Source: Plasmodium brasilianum
Taxonomy: Eukaryota; Apicomplexa; Aconoidasida; Haemosporida; Plasmodiidae
Assembly (NCBI RefSeq): GCF_023973825.1
Contig: NC_090126.1
Location: 62,001-126,000 of the forward strand
Direction: 5' to 3'
Length of the DNA: 64,000 nt
Part shown: positions 1 through 14,157 of the stretch, piece by piece
How the letters are laid out: the number at the start of each line of letters is the position of its first letter
How positions within the stretch are numbered: the first letter of the stretch is position 1
Made by a program: the position numbers and the translations under genes
Notes under the pieces: model-generated
Seen by the model: only the letters and a program-made list of their open reading frames with translations
The model's database searches: none
What the model was told of the DNA's origin: nothing

Positions 1-160
1 GTTTAAATTATTAAAGATTTAAAATATAATTAAAAATTTACTTTCTAGCGATATATATATATATACATACTTTAATAAATTTTGCTTATTTTTCATATTA
101 TGTCGTTTAAATATTTAATATATACAGTTAAAAATATTTATATAAAGAATAATATTACAT
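1..160. repeat. Conserved 3'-flank block, also at 37.8 and 46.0 kb
   Basis: The first 60 bases (TTATTAAAG, then ACTTTCTAGCGATATATATA) match two other places: 37.80-37.87 kb, downstream of pseudogene A, and 46.04-46.11 kb, downstream of pseudogene B. There the block lies about 0.3-0.4 kb beyond the stop codon of a plus-strand exported-protein pseudogene. By inference, another member of that family may end just left of this window. Similarity was judged by eye. Confidence 0.45.
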
Positions 161-3100
161 TTAAAAATATTATAATCATATTTATACAAGTTAAATAGTA
201 AAATATTTACAAATTATGTAATATTCACTTTAATAATCAATTTTTATATAATTCAGTATATCGTTTATATGAAGATAGCTATAATTTTTCTATGTATAAC
301 TATATGTTTTGCTTTAAAATAAAAAAAACTTAAAAAATTTTTCTTTCTTATTTCTAATATTAATTAGAGAAGGCGTAAGTAGAACATATATTTATAGGGA
401 TTCGCATCACTAGTGAAATTCCAGTACTTTTCAAAGAATTATTTTATAGTTATTCACTGGTCTAAAATGTTCTGTTAAATATATATATGTAACACATTAG
501 GTGTTAATGTTCATATACTGTTGTATCAGTTGTATATTTATTCTACATTTATTTAAGTTATTCACAGCTTAGACGATAGAACAGTTAAGGAACGACATAT
601 ATATATATATATATATGTATTTATATTAAAGCATTTAAGCAAAAGCTATATAATAGGTATATACAAACTGAATAATTTAAATATATTTACTATTTATTTA
701 AATATTATTAATTAATTTTTGCTTAAATACCGGAAAGCATATTTTTTATATACTCCTAAGAACTGTGCTACTCTTTTGATACTTCACTAATAGTAGCATT
801 AAATATGTTGAATATTTCATGCAATTTGCCATTATTATCGAATTAGAAACAATAAAATCCTTATTTTGTTAATAATATGTGTTAGTCTTTTTATTGTGTA
901 AGGAGTATCCTTATTTTTTTTTAATTTAATTTTTGGATTGAGTTATTTCTTTACCTTTTTCTACTGAGTGTAGCGTAAATATATTAGCATCGTTTAAATA
1001 AACATATTAGAGAATTCTAATTATGGGAATGATTAATGGATTATTAGTTAATTATTCTTCAATTGTTTTGACTTTTGTATTTATCCTTATATACAGAATT
1101 TTTCATTCCATCTCTCCATACACAAAAAATTAGTTAATTTATAAGCATAATGTAATATATCCCCTAACCTGATTATCAATTTGCTAGTCCAATATTCTAT
1201 AGAATTTTAAATTTAGGATAATAGCATATATATATATATATATGCATTTTATATTAATATTTTTTTCTGAATAAATATTTTGCAAGAAATTTACGGATGT
1301 ATATTGAACGCTTTGTATTCCCTGTATGGTATTAATAAGTAAAATACATTATATATATTATTAGTGATATTCTAAAATATAAGAAGTTAATAAACTAATA
1401 AATTTAACACTTTTGTAATAATTTATATGTTTTATGATTATATATAATGCAATAGTACGAGTCTTTTTATCATCATATCTATTACTTATTTACAAAAGGT
1501 TATTACTCCGATTAAAATTTTAAAAAATATTTCTTAAACCTTTAACGAACTACTAAAAATTTCGCAATAGGAAGAGGTGAGGAAGAATAAGATATTTTTT
1601 TATATACCTTTAGTAGAAGATATATAAGAATATAACGTATTTATTAATAGGTTTTTTATAATTGAGGTACATTGGTGTTTTATTCGTCTATCCATTCATT
1701 TGACCAAATGAATATGCATATAATTTTATATATCTATTTATAGACTTAGTAAATATATAACAAATAAATGAAATATTTAAGACTACTTTGCACATTATTG
1801 TGTACACTAAAGTAGTTTATAATACCACATAATATAATTTGAAACAGAAAATTTAAATGAATGAATTATATGGAAAATATACCCCTTTAACACAATCGTT
1901 CAATTAAAGAAAATGTTACATGTAATGTATTTTCTAATTTAATAAATTCATAAATTAATTTTTTTTTTTTTTATATATTTTTTCAAATTAATGATCTACA
2001 AAAATGTATATAAAACAATATTAATAATGGTATATCTAATAGTTCTTTAAATATATCAGTTATTTTAACTGCTGAGTAATATTATAATTTGGTTATCCCA
2101 AGAGTATATCTATATTTACATTTAAACTGAACTTACGAAATAGCTAACAAAAATGGATACTTTTTAAATATTTTATTTTTAAACAAATAGATAATAAGAA
2201 ATACTATATTATATATGATCAGCAGATAAGGATTTTTTGGAAAAAATATTAAGTTTGGATATTTTTCGAACGTATTACTTTTTTCATATAATATTATATT
2301 CTTTAGAACATAAAAAATGTGAAGTAATTAATAATTGTTTGCACATTTTTCTAAAAATAAATTATGTATATAACTACGTACATTCGAGAATAAAGAAAAT
2401 GTTATCATTTTCCTTTCAAGTTAACTTAAAACTAAAAAGTAGAGCAAGAACGGGAATACGACTGAGAAGAATTTTTAACTTAAATATTAATAAATTAATG
2501 GATTAATTGGTTCACTTGGTATACCTAATATATTGAAGTATAAGATATTTAAAGTAATAAATAAAAATAAGCGAGGATTATAAAAATAATTTGTATATCT
2601 AATGGTAATTATATGATGCCTATGATTAGTAATTATGAAGCGTATAAATTAAGGAATTTAACATATGGAGATTCGCAAAATATGAACTAAATAATCTATC
2701 ATAATAAGAAAAAACTTTCTAAAATGAAATTAAGGAAGATATATTTCAACAAAAATAATTAAAGCATTTTATTTATATTATGCAATGTCCACTATTATAT
2801 TATTAGGTAATTCTGTGTAATCTCATGAGTGACAATAAGGTAATCCTACAGCTGTTAATACCTCTAACCAAAGAAAGTATATAACATAATAAGTAAATTA
2901 TAAGAACAAAATAAATAAAAATTAACATATGATACCTTTTGAAAAAATATGCAATACTATTATTTTTTTTTATTCAATGTATAAGGAAGTATTATTATAT
3001 GTTTTATTTTTTTTTCTAATGAAACTTCATCAAGAAAACATACTTTTATTCGCATTTTTATTTTGCATGTAAATAAGTTATATTAATATTAGCATAATAA

Positions 3101-4884
3101 TATATTATATTTATATAGCAAAACATAAGCATAGTATGCAAACCAACAGGTTAAACAAACAAAAAAACAAAAAATATAATAAAATTAAATAAAAAGTAAA
3201 TGTTATATGTAACATAAAAATTATGTATTTTCTCTTATTCATAAAATTGAAAGAAAATAAATCTTCTCTCCATGTATATTAATATATACAATATAATTTG
3301 TAATATTATTTTCTTAATTTTCATGTGTTATAATTTTATTAAAACACACTAATAATCGACTTATGCCCAAAATGCAATATTTTATACGTTTATATTTTTA
3401 AAACATTGAATGCTTTATATATATATATATTTAAAAAAAATAAGAAAACATTCTCTAATATTTTCTTAATTTACTGATATAATAAATTATATTTTAGTTC
3501 ATTTATCACTAAAAAAAAACAAAATGTATAAAAAGGATTAAATAATCCATACAAATTGTGCCTCATAATAATATTCCCTTTAAACATTATTTTATTTCTA
3601 TGAAAAATTAAACAAATACTGTAAATATATTCCCCAAATTTAATATTTAACTACATTTGAATTATTCTAATTGCCTTTTAGTCATATTCAAAAAAATATT
3701 TTTATTACGAGAGACAAAAATGCTTTTATTCTTTTTTTTAAGGGAGTAAATATTTTAAAGTTTTTAATAAAAATGTTTGATCTGATTAGTTTATTTTATT
3801 TATACGTGTACTGATGTACAACATAATATACACTATGTGAACTGTAATAATGAAACAAAAAAAAATATCGACTTACAATTTATTGTGGTTATTAATAGAG
3901 GTGAATAATTTGTACTATAGTTATATATATATAGGGAATCTAAAAATTTATGACATTAAAAATAAAATAAATATATTCCAAGTAATATTTTTTATCATAT
4001 TAAAAATAATTTATTTTTTTAAGTTTCATTTATTCTTTTTTTTAAATATTCTTTTTTTTATATACATATTTATAATTTTTGTAATATGCGCTTAGTTAAT
4101 TACAGTAATGCGCTTATAATATTATAGCATATTGCATATAATACGGCAAAAGATAAAGTTTTAATGGAGTGTTATTATACTTATTTATGGAAAAATTATT
4201 TCAAAAAGCAAATTTGCTAATTTTACAGAGATATCTTATTAAGATACATACAAATACTTAAAAGTACAAAAGTGCTTGAAAAAAAATATATAAAAGGATA
4301 TTACAATTTTTAATTTTTTATATTAAAAATTATATTTTCGATTAAAGAAAATGGATAATAATAATTGCATATGTACATATGTATGTTTATGCATATTTGT
4401 ATATAGAATAAAGTTTCGCTATAATTACAGTCCTTTTTTTTTTATTATTTACTATTATATCGTATCAACGTTAAAGTTATTTTGGTTCTATTTAATAATA
4501 TTAATATGACAAAAACAATACAGTTTTAATTTATTTTATGAAATAAATTAGTGTTATATTTCTTTATGAAATATGTAAATAGAAGTAATTACTAATAAAA
4601 AAAAGAAAATTCTCTAAATGAACAAATTGTAAATATAATATTATTTATGTATAAATATTTACATATATACATTTTTAATGGTATCATTTAATTAATACAT
4701 GGTAATGATGAAAAGTTATGGAAATGGTAAAAGAAATTTATGGATGCTTTCATTTTTTATAGATATAATAATATTTATATTAATTTGTTAAAATACCATT
4801 TCTTATATAGAACAGAATGATATATTTTATTCTTTATAAGTATTTAAGTATTTTCAAAATTTATTTCATCAATTGAATTTTTAG
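161..4884. other. Intergenic AT-rich DNA upstream of the PIR gene
   Basis: No convincing gene. Positions 200-360 resemble 41.27-41.47 kb (shared ATCATATTTATAC and TATATCG.TTATATG words), so this is repeated subtelomeric flank. Open frames at 2237-2506 and 3850-4095 are Phe/Ile/Lys/Asn/Tyr-rich with no family resemblance. The first exon of the PIR gene should lie in the last few hundred bases. The 3-codon ATG AAA TAT followed by GTAAAT at 4566-4574 is one phase-0 candidate. Confidence 0.6.
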
Positions 4885-6555
4885 GAAAATTTTTTGAAAG
4901 AGTCATATCCTTACAGTATATATAAGGAATTGAATGAGCAAGTTGTAAGTGCAACAGATAACAAATATTGTAACGAATTTAAAAAAGTAAATAACGATTA
5001 CCAAGATAAATCTATTGAACTTTGTAAAAAAGTAACAAAACTTTTAGAATTTGTATATGAAAAGGATAAATCGAAAGATTTTAAAGACTATTGTACACAT
5101 TATAAATACTGGGTATATCAAGAAGTAAAAAATTTGTTTAATGAAAATACATCAGATAGTGTTATTGAAGATGTTATTAAGAAATTTAATAAATTACAGA
5201 TTGACCATTTCACTAAGCACGAAAAACGTGATTGTTCTTATAGATTTGATTATAATACCTTTAAGGGATTGCATTATAAAATAGAAGAGAAATCATTGCA
5301 CGATTATTTTAGAAACTTTAACACTATTAAAAGTAGTGAAACTTGTAATAATTGTAACAATGGTAAATATAAAAAATACCTTCAGTCGATAGATAAAATA
5401 TATAAAAATTTAAAGGAAGATTGTTGTATAACAAGGGATTGGGATTGTTCAAATTATTTTTTGACTTGTAATAATAAATTTGACCCGAGTGTACTCTTAT
5501 CTACATTAGGTACTAATGATAAAGAAGAATGTAATGGACTAAATAGTATTACAGCTAATATTGATGAAGAAATATTAAATTCTAAGTTATCAGATCCAGG
5601 AATATTGGACTCATTTACTCATGTTATATGCTTTAATATGGAAAGTGGCCAACTGAAATCAGTAGGTGCTGAGAAACAACTACACTGTAGTTTAGTATCT
5701 GCATCTGGCAAGTCACATCGTACTCTGACTACATCTGAAAGTGTTGGGCATCAGGTGACTAATACTAAATCCCCTTCAAGTGAAGTAGATTCGATACACG
5801 AAAAAAGTGAAGCAGAAGAAGTTAAATCTGAAACAATAGAAAATGGAGGGGACTCTTCTGATGCCCAAGTAAATGGTAAAGTGATATCTAATAGAGTCTC
5901 CCTTGCTAAATATAAATGGAGTCTTAACCCAGATGGAAACTTAGATTGTCGAACTAAAAGCAAAAGTAAACACGATATACAACTTTGCAACTTTATGGAA
6001 GAATTGGTTGAAGGAAAATTTGCTACACAAATAGAGGGTACTGGGAGGTACAAAGTGAAGGTTGGAACTAAATGGACAGAGGCTGATTTAAAACAAGCAC
6101 GCGAAAGAGTGAGGAAAAGGAGGTCAGCTAATGAATCAAATATATTAAACAACATTTTTGTCCGTATTTCTACTGGAGTTACTTTAGTAATGGGAATTAT
6201 TTTTATATTTTACCTTTTTTTTAAAGTAAATACAAAATTATTTTTTTCTGTATGTATACATTATTAGTTACCATTTATATCATATTTTTCTTAAAATGCT
6301 GTAATTATGAAATAAACATATTATACATGTTTTTTACTTTCATATATATATTAGTTTACTCCCTTCGGATCACGTTTACGTAGACATAGAAAAAGGAAAC
6401 AAAGGTATAGGTTTGATTTTACCGATTTAAGTACACGCAGACGACCAAGGCGCTTCTTAAAACGTACTTATAGGCATTCTGACAGGAGGAGATTTAACGT
6501 AGTAAATATAGAAGATGAACTTCATTCATCAAATGATTTACAAAATATCAACTGA
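4885..6555 (+). CDS. PIR (Plasmodium interspersed repeat) variant surface protein, exons 2 and 3
   Basis: Exon 2 runs 4885-6225, opening after the acceptor TTTTTAG at 4884. Exon 3 runs 6355-6555. The intron is 129 bp, phase 0, GTAAAT...TTAG. Exon 2 begins ENFLKESYPYSIYKEL, the usual PIR opening. It has scattered cysteines (NKYCNEF, IELCKKV, DYCTHYKYW, KEDCC, DWDCSNYF), a Ser/Glu/Thr-rich hypervariable stretch at about residues 265-335, and a basic RERVRKRR before a single membrane span (about 424-447). Exon 3 starts FTPFGSRLRRHRKRK, the conserved PIR cytoplasmic tail, is strongly Arg-rich and ends in an acidic segment. The frame is intact through both exons and is markedly richer in G+C than its flanks. 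PIR proteins are the large multigene family of putative variant antigens on or in infected red cells. The short first exon could not be fixed; an alternative is ATG at 4705 spliced to 4901. Confidence 0.9.
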
Positions 6556-9017
6556 TATATATCAAAGATATTAAGAAGCCCACAAAATTGGATTATATAT
6601 ACATTTCTATTAAGTACAAATGATAAAGATCAAACAATAAAAAGATGAGCATAAATAAAATATAGAAACTTTTATTTTTAACTTTTTATATATATTTTTT
6701 TATTTGTCCTTTTATAATAATTTATTTTTTCTAACTTTTTGTCAAATACTTTTTTTGTATTTATTTAATTTTTTTTTTTTAATGAATTTAATTTGAACTT
6801 ACAATAATATATGTTTTATATATTGAAAAAAGAACTAAAACGTTCCTACCTAATAATAGTTTATGATTCTAATGTACCACAATTCAGATACTTATATTCG
6901 TAGAGCATTTTAATTTTATTTAATTGTACTCATGGTATTGTGCCCTGACTTCTTATTATGTGTTCTTAAAGCATAAAATATTTGAGATATATTATAGTTA
7001 TAGTTAATGTAAAAATAAATTGAATTTATTGAATTTATCTGGAACTAGTATTTTAGTCCTTATATTAGGACAATGCATCGTTATTAAAAAAAATTGATGT
7101 AACTCGTGAAATAAAAACCTACAGTTTTTTTTTTTTTTTTTTTCTTTTTACGTAAAAATATACTTATCAAATTATGATTAAATATTATATAATAATCAGT
7201 GCTCAAACTATTTGGTTTTTCAATAAAAAGTATATATTAATATTCGACCAAATCTTTTGGATAAAATAACATTGTATCTGTAGAACACAGTTTTTATATA
7301 TATAAAGTAAATATTATGTACTTAGAGCAGAACACATATTAAACGTGTCGCTGGATTTTTTTATTGGTAATATATATTAAGTATTAGAGTAGTACATAGA
7401 AACTCTATAAGAATAAACTAAAAAAAGTTCATCATTAAAAATTTTAATACAATTATTTGTATCAAATAAAACGAGAAAAAAAGCAGATATAATAATTTAA
7501 TATTTAATCCAAGGTATCCAAAAAAATATGTAATATTTTCTTTCTTGATATATACATAAGTACATTTTTAGGTGCAGTTCCATTAGAAATTACAATAAAA
7601 ACAATTTTATCGTCTAAACTTCGGATATTCAGAAAAAGCATTTTTAACTCATATTGGTACAGAAAGAAAATATATATAAAATAAAATGCAAAAACGAAAG
7701 ATTAAAAGAGAAAAGAAAAAAATATTATTAACCCTCTTATATTTTGACAATTCAAAAAGTGTATAATAATATCATTTTACAAATATATATATTTCTTATA
7801 TATTTTTCCTAACTTGGAAAATTGTTTCCTATGGATAAGTTATAAAACCATAAATATATTTTAATTTAGCTTCCGCCCACATACAACTACAAAAATAAGT
7901 AGAACAATACATCCATTGCAAATGTTTACATGCATATCAGTAATTGTAATATTCCATTAATATATATATTTAATTTTGTGGAAAGCTGTAAGCATTATTA
8001 AGGTATGGTGGAGCAATTACTTTGTGTACATAGAACATATATCGCGGAAACAGTTTTAATAGTTTCAAATGCAATCTTGTATAAGGAAAGTAAAATAAGA
8101 ATTACTTTTTATAACTTTTCTTATTTTTTTTTAAACTGTTTATTTCGATTAGTATCGCGGTAGCTACAATAGAAATAAATGATACATTCAAATATATACA
8201 ACATAAATATGCGTTAATAATTTAGGATTTAGTAATTATTACTGAATATAGGAAAAACGAAAAATCGTGTTTAAATGTATTTTCATATAATAATTTACTT
8301 CTATAGATTACTATATTTTTATATTATTTATAATCGGAAATATATTTTTAGCGCGTTAAAAGATTAAAATAAAATTTGATTTCCTTTTTTTGCAACTTTT
8401 TAAAACAATTGGGCTCAACCATTTTGGTAACATTATTTTTATGGAAACATTTCATAGTATACTTGTCAATCAAATAAATAAATGTATATATATATATATG
8501 TGTGTATCCCTTTATTCATTTTGAACTCTGCTTCCATCCTATAATACTACGGAAAAAGAAACATGACAATATTGAAAGATGTAAAGAGCGATCTCGGTCG
8601 TGAACATCAGAACCCACGTATATCAATTTGAAACATAGGCTATTACATATATCCTGTAATTCTTGATTACCAGTTTAAACGTAAAATAACACTTAACTGA
8701 AAATTAGTTATAATATAACTATAAGCAAACGTGCATATTGTGTCATATCTGTACTTGAGATTAATGAAAAAAAACAGGAAAAGTGACACATAGAGGGCAG
8801 AAAAAAGAAAAAAATATATATGGTATAATTAATAATTAAGAAGTTATTAAAATGTATAATTTATATAGCTTTAAATATATCGACTATATTGTAAAAGGAA
8901 CAGTATTTAAAAATAAGAATTTCTTAAAAAATTTCATACAATAACATTTATAAATATATATATTAAGTCTAGTGTCATTCTTTGAAGGATAAAAAATGTT
9001 GAAATATATATATAATA
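6556..9017. other. Intergenic region downstream of the PIR gene
   Basis: AT-rich DNA with no supported gene. It contains an 18-T tract near 7124-7143 and a small less AT-biased patch at 8585-8625 (GAGCGATCTCGGTCG). The patch could not be linked to coding sequence or a known RNA. Confidence 0.5.
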
Positions 9018-9240
9018 GTAAGCATTTAAGATATACTGCACAACGAAGGAATAAGAGGCATATGTGTATTAAGTATCACCACCTAAAAAGATAGAATGCC
9101 CTAAATTGACTAAAATTCTAGGAATAATTCAAAAAATATTATAAAGAAATAAAGATAAGAATATGAGCAAAAAGAACTTGTGCAAAAGCTTAACAAAATA
9201 ATTAAGAGGAAGAGAAAGGTTAAAATATGTAATACAATAA
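9018..9240 (+). pseudogene. Possible degenerate coding remnant, unrecognised
   Basis: One frame reads KHLRYTAQRRNKRHMCIKYH before a TAG. A second frame just downstream reads KIECPKLTKILGIIQKIL. Composition is less AT-biased and more basic than the surroundings, as in decayed exons elsewhere in the window. No family was recognised and no splice site is convincing, so it may be chance. Confidence 0.2.
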
Positions 9241-10786
9241 TATTGTAAAGTAAATATCAGTTTCATATGATCTTTCTTTATTGATCACCCAAATACATAA
9301 AAAAAAAAAAATTGTTTACTCACCTATACTTATATACAATTATGTATAAATGTACAGCAAAAATAAACCTAGTAATGTATGATTTTAATAATTTTAATTA
9401 ATGCATAATGGAAGAATTTAAATTATTTATTATTTATCCCTTTATAAGGTCAAAATGATCTATTAAGGAGTAATACATTTTTATTATTTTAGGAAATTTT
9501 TATTATTTTATAATAAATAAATAATCAAAGAAAAAAATGTTTATTTTAATACTATATTGCAAAAATGACGTATATAATTTTATATAATAATTTATTTATT
9601 ATTCGTAAAACTTACTCATTTTTTTTTTTTTTTTGTTAGTTAATAATCTAAATATGATAGTTCTAATATATTTAATATTATCCATTTTTCTATCATGATA
9701 CAAGTTAATTTCTTATATAATGTAAAATAACTAATAATTCGATCATAAAGTATTTTTAGAGTGTCATTAAATTATGTATGTATAATTTTTTATAACAATT
9801 TTAAAATATATAAAATTATTATTTTTTATTAATTTATCATTTTTTTTTTTAATTATATCATCCTATTTCTAATCGCTTGAATAAAGAAAAAAAATTTTTA
9901 TATGTTCAAATTTTTATTTTTAATACTATTTCTTATATTACTAAAAATTTTGAACTGCTGTTAAATGCAATTAAATCTAAAATCATATAGTAAAATTACG
10001 TATAATATTGTTAAAAAAAGTATAAGATTAATTTATCTTATATAAGATAATAAAAGTAAACTATCTTAAGTTGTATATTTTTGATCTCAAACAAAAAATT
10101 AAGCACTTTTGATTAAAAAATATACATTTATAATATTGCATTACTACATTTAAATTAAATTCTATTAAATCATTAATATTATTTATATTTTTTGTTATAT
10201 TAATGTATTGCTCATTGTCAAACATTTATACTATAATTACTCTTTTAGTTTGAACAATTATTTTTATTCTGTTGTAAAATGTATACCGTTGTAACTATTC
10301 TAGAATAATTATTCAAGCCTTATATAAATTATTTATTTTCACAGTACCATTAACCTAATGCCCATAGTATAAGTAAAAATTTTTATAAATAAAAGAAAAA
10401 AATTATTTAAAAGTAAATGAAATACTCAAAAGTTAAAAGTTATTTTGCCACATAAATAATATCTTTATTCAATAATTCCACTTAATTATAAATTTCCTAT
10501 TTTAAAAATAGTTTACACCTCATCATTCCTAAATTGCTTCCTATACGTCATTATATTATAACCAGAAAAATATTAAAATTCTATGTTATGCAGTTTACTC
10601 ATCTCCATACAGGGTGTACAAACTTCTTAATTATTTTTTTTAAAATATATACAAAAAAAAAGAAAAGAAATATGAAGACAGAATCTAAAAGAAAAATTAT
10701 AAAGAATTATACGCGGCACATACTAGAAAATCAAACAGGAATACGCAGAATTTAATATATATCATTACTAAATCCTTCATCTTTAG
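9241..10786. other. Intergenic region
   Basis: AT-rich. The frame at 10534-10755 (QFTHLHTGC...) lies about one intron length upstream of the pseudogene starting near 10790 and could hold a worn signal-type exon 1 near 10558-10640. It lacks the conserved 29-codon pattern, so it is not called. Confidence 0.4.
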
Positions 10787-10789
10787 AAT

Positions 10790-11576
10790 ATAAATAGGAA
10801 TTAGAAGAAAACCATATAAAATATATAAATCTACACCAAGGGATTTACCCAAAAGTAATTATGATTTCTATTCCATATTAACCAACCAATATATACGATT
10901 CTACTAATATGTATGCTTGTGCCACAACAGTTCATGCGAAAAAGAAAAAGTAAGACACAAAAATAAAAAAAAAATACAACTTAAAATGAGAAAAAATGTA
11001 AAAGTAAAATAAAAGCATCGAATGAAGATTCATCAAAGAATACGCAATATAATAAACAAGGTAAGTAATATAATTCTTATATATTTGAAACAAAAAAATA
11101 TTCATGTTTGGAAAAAAAAAATATTCAAATAATTTAATTATCTAGGTTTTCTCAAGGAATATATGGCAATTAGTAACAAGACTTACAAAAAAATAATACT
11201 TAAAAAATACGGATTAAGAATTATTTTACTTGTATTATTGTTCTTGTTTTTATTAATAATATCCACAATAGAGTTAACATCACATTTCATATATAAGAAA
11301 ATGTGATTGTTGAATTTTAATTGGTCTAATACTCAAATAGAAGAATTAGATAAGAGAATATTGTCAACCGCATTAGAAAAGTTAAAAGATAGTTTCCCAT
11401 GGATATGAAGGTCTTAGATGCAGATCCCACTAACGCCCAAATTTCTTTTCTAGGACAATCAATTGGTCTACTAATATATATCTTTTCTTTCACTGTATTA
11501 GGTATCATACTTATATTAAAGTTTTTTTACGATCATATGTTAAAAATATAAAAAAATTAAGTTCACTAAAAGATAA
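10790..11576 (+). pseudogene. fam-m-like exported protein pseudogene, multiply broken
   Basis: The best part is 11019-11576. It reads SNEDSSKNTQYNKQGK, stop, then YIFETKKYSCLEKK, KTYKKIILKKYGLRIILL, a membrane span, IEELDKRILSTALEKLKDSF, a second span and a basic end near KKIKFTKR. FETKKYS..EKK, YKKII.KK.GLR and the C-terminal KKIKF..R are also visible in the 27-28 kb gene here and are typical of fam-m. Stops occur at 11065, within the EKK region, after the first span and near 11407, with at least three frame changes, one in the A-run near 11110. Upstream, 10790-11018 stays mostly open in the same frame (for example PRDLPKSNYDFYSILTNQY) with a TAA at 10905. Exon 1 is not identified. No functional product is expected. 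Confidence 0.7.
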
Positions 11577-12104
11577 TATACATAGTAAGGAATATATATA
11601 TATTCCTAAAGAATTTCCAAATATATAGTAATAGATATAATATTTTTATTCTTAATAAACATAATCATAATTTCTTAAATTCTCTATATATCCCAATATA
11701 TATATGGCATTTTTGACACACAGCAATGAAACAATATATTCTTAGTTTTTTCGTGAATTTTAACGTTTTAATGTCCTTTAATTTGTAATATAAAAAATTG
11801 TTTCAACTTGACTAAATATTAACAATTCGTACACACATATTTTTAAGCATAGTTCCATTTAAAAAACACACATATATATATATATATACGTTAAATTAGC
11901 ATATGACATCACACAACATATATAATTATTAAAGTAAAATATATATATTCTACCAAAAAATTGTTTCTTTTCTTTTTTGTCTTATTACTGTCTAAAATGA
12001 TAATTTGTTTAGTCTATTAAGAAAATATATTATTAGTTTTGAATCAAAAATAAAAGTATCTTATTTTGTATTCAATGAAAAGAAGTGAATATAATTCGTT
12101 ATAT

Positions 12105-12165
<61 letters not shown>

Positions 12166-14157
12166 AGTTATATATTAAATTTAATATTCTGTAAGTTGTA
12201 CTCTATGTGGAACATGATATAAAGTGTATTAATTTAAATACCTTTTTCACGAACATCCCTATTTTTGTATATGATATAAGTATATATAAATGCATATTAA
12301 TAAATTATTCTTATTAATTATTAATTATTTATAATTCTTATATGAATTATGAATTATATATCCTTACAAACATTTAAGATTTCAAATAAATTACTATTTA
12401 ATTATTCGTATTAATTGTGGTGTAAATTAAATTTTAAATAAACGAATTAAATATATATAATAACGTAAGTATATAAATACAAGAAATATAAACATTTCAT
12501 TCTTTCAAAGATTAAATTAACAAATAAAATACGGTTATATATTAAAAAATAATTTGTTTAAATTGTTTTCTGTTTTTGTTTTAGTTTTTTTCATAATGAT
12601 ATATTGCTGAAATGGTATTATGTAACTATAAATATAAAAATGTTCATATAAAATATTAATAAAAAAGTATTTTTTTCTGAAATAATACAATGATAAACAG
12701 ATAAATATTTCTTTATATATTCTAATTTTAGTTTGTCCATAAATATATTGTGTAATATGTTAGCACTTTAAAGATGTACAAAAATATAAGTTATTTATAT
12801 TAAGCATTATTAATTATCTCTATTCTAATAATAATTTTAAAAAAAATAAAATACGTAAAAAAAAGAATTATCTTTTTGTAGATAATATATAAATACTTAT
12901 AATTTTTTTTCTTTTGGATAAGTATAATTTATTTTTAAAAAGTAAATATTTTTTTAAATGATTAATTAAATAAATATAATTTGTAAGTTTTTGTCTACAG
13001 CATTTTATTGAGTAGTTTTCAAATATTAAATATTATTTTTAATAGACTCAAATGAAAATTATAATTTGAATATAAGTTCTAGTTATTACATTTACATACC
13101 CTTTAAATATAATCATTAAATAGGTGAAATAACATATGCATATTTTTTCCTTTGCAACTTTCCGCATATGATATACAGAAAATGAGGCAGGTACATATGA
13201 TCATATCAGCATAGAAAAATTAAAAATATTTCTAATTAGAATATTAATAGTACATTTAAAATTATGTTTACTATTCATATATCTTCTAAATATATATTAT
13301 TATTTAAAAAAAGTAAATTAGATGAATATGAATGTTTTTCATGTAGAAATAGCATTATACATTAATCTTAATTTAGAATTATAATTTTTAAAAATCATGG
13401 CAGAAAAATAAAAAGTTAGATTTTATGAATCTTTAGATTATATATGATTTTCATAGATTAAATAATATGCTAAAATTTTGATTTTTCAAAATTATATTAT
13501 AGCCTATAAAGAAATACCCATGTTTACACAATAAGTAATGTAATTCCTATATATAACAGAACAAAATGCACAAAAAAAAAATTTCTTCCTCTATTATTAT
13601 ATTTCAGTAAATAATATATTTTAGGAATATTAATTTATTGAAATATGTCTTTATAAAATTAGAATTATTTAAAGGATAACCTTTTTAAAATTAGCAATTA
13701 TATTTTTAATATGAAGAGCATTATATAATATATATATTCTCTACATTCTGCATGCTATGTAAACTAAATATTTTTGTATAATAATAAATCGTATATCTTT
13801 TTTTTGTTTATTCTCAATAAGATTAATACGTAATCTATTTAATCAGTTATTTAGAGTAAATAATTACATAATATTTTTTCAATATTTATAAATAAATATA
13901 TATTATTTTATTTTAATGAATGTTAGTTATTTTTTTTTTTTTCATATCATTAATGTTAAAAATTTTTTAAATATTTTTAAAGATTTATTTCTTGTATATA
14001 CCGTAAAATACATTGTAATTATATATATTTTATTAAGTATTTATAAATCAATAAAAAAAAGTATTTTTAAATAAATATAACATCTCTTAAAATTAGCAAC
14101 AATATATATTATTATTAATATTTCCCTTAATATATATATATACGAATGATCTATATA
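11577..14157. other. Intergenic region with TA microsatellite
   Basis: No gene seen. Holds the 56-bp (AT)28 tract at 12107-12162, further short TA tracts and poly-T runs. The right end is the promoter side of the gene starting at 14158. Confidence 0.6.
12107..12162. repeat. (AT)28 microsatellite
   Basis: An uninterrupted 56-bp AT dinucleotide run, the longest in the window. Such tracts are length-variable in Plasmodium. Confidence 0.95.

Noticed and set aside
2237..4095. Open frames at 2237-2506 and 3850-4095
   Set aside because: Phe/Ile/Lys/Asn/Tyr composition expected from AT-rich spacer, no splice partner and no motif.
5751..6155. 134-codon open frame on the minus strand
   Set aside because: Antisense to the PIR exon 2, which has family motifs, splice sites and matching tail.
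8585..8625. GC-richer patch GAGCGATCTCGGTCG..
   Set aside because: Considered as rRNA or ncRNA fragment; too short and no recognisable structure or match.
11326..11508. 60-codon minus-strand frame
   Set aside because: Antisense of the fam-m-like pseudogene on the plus strand.
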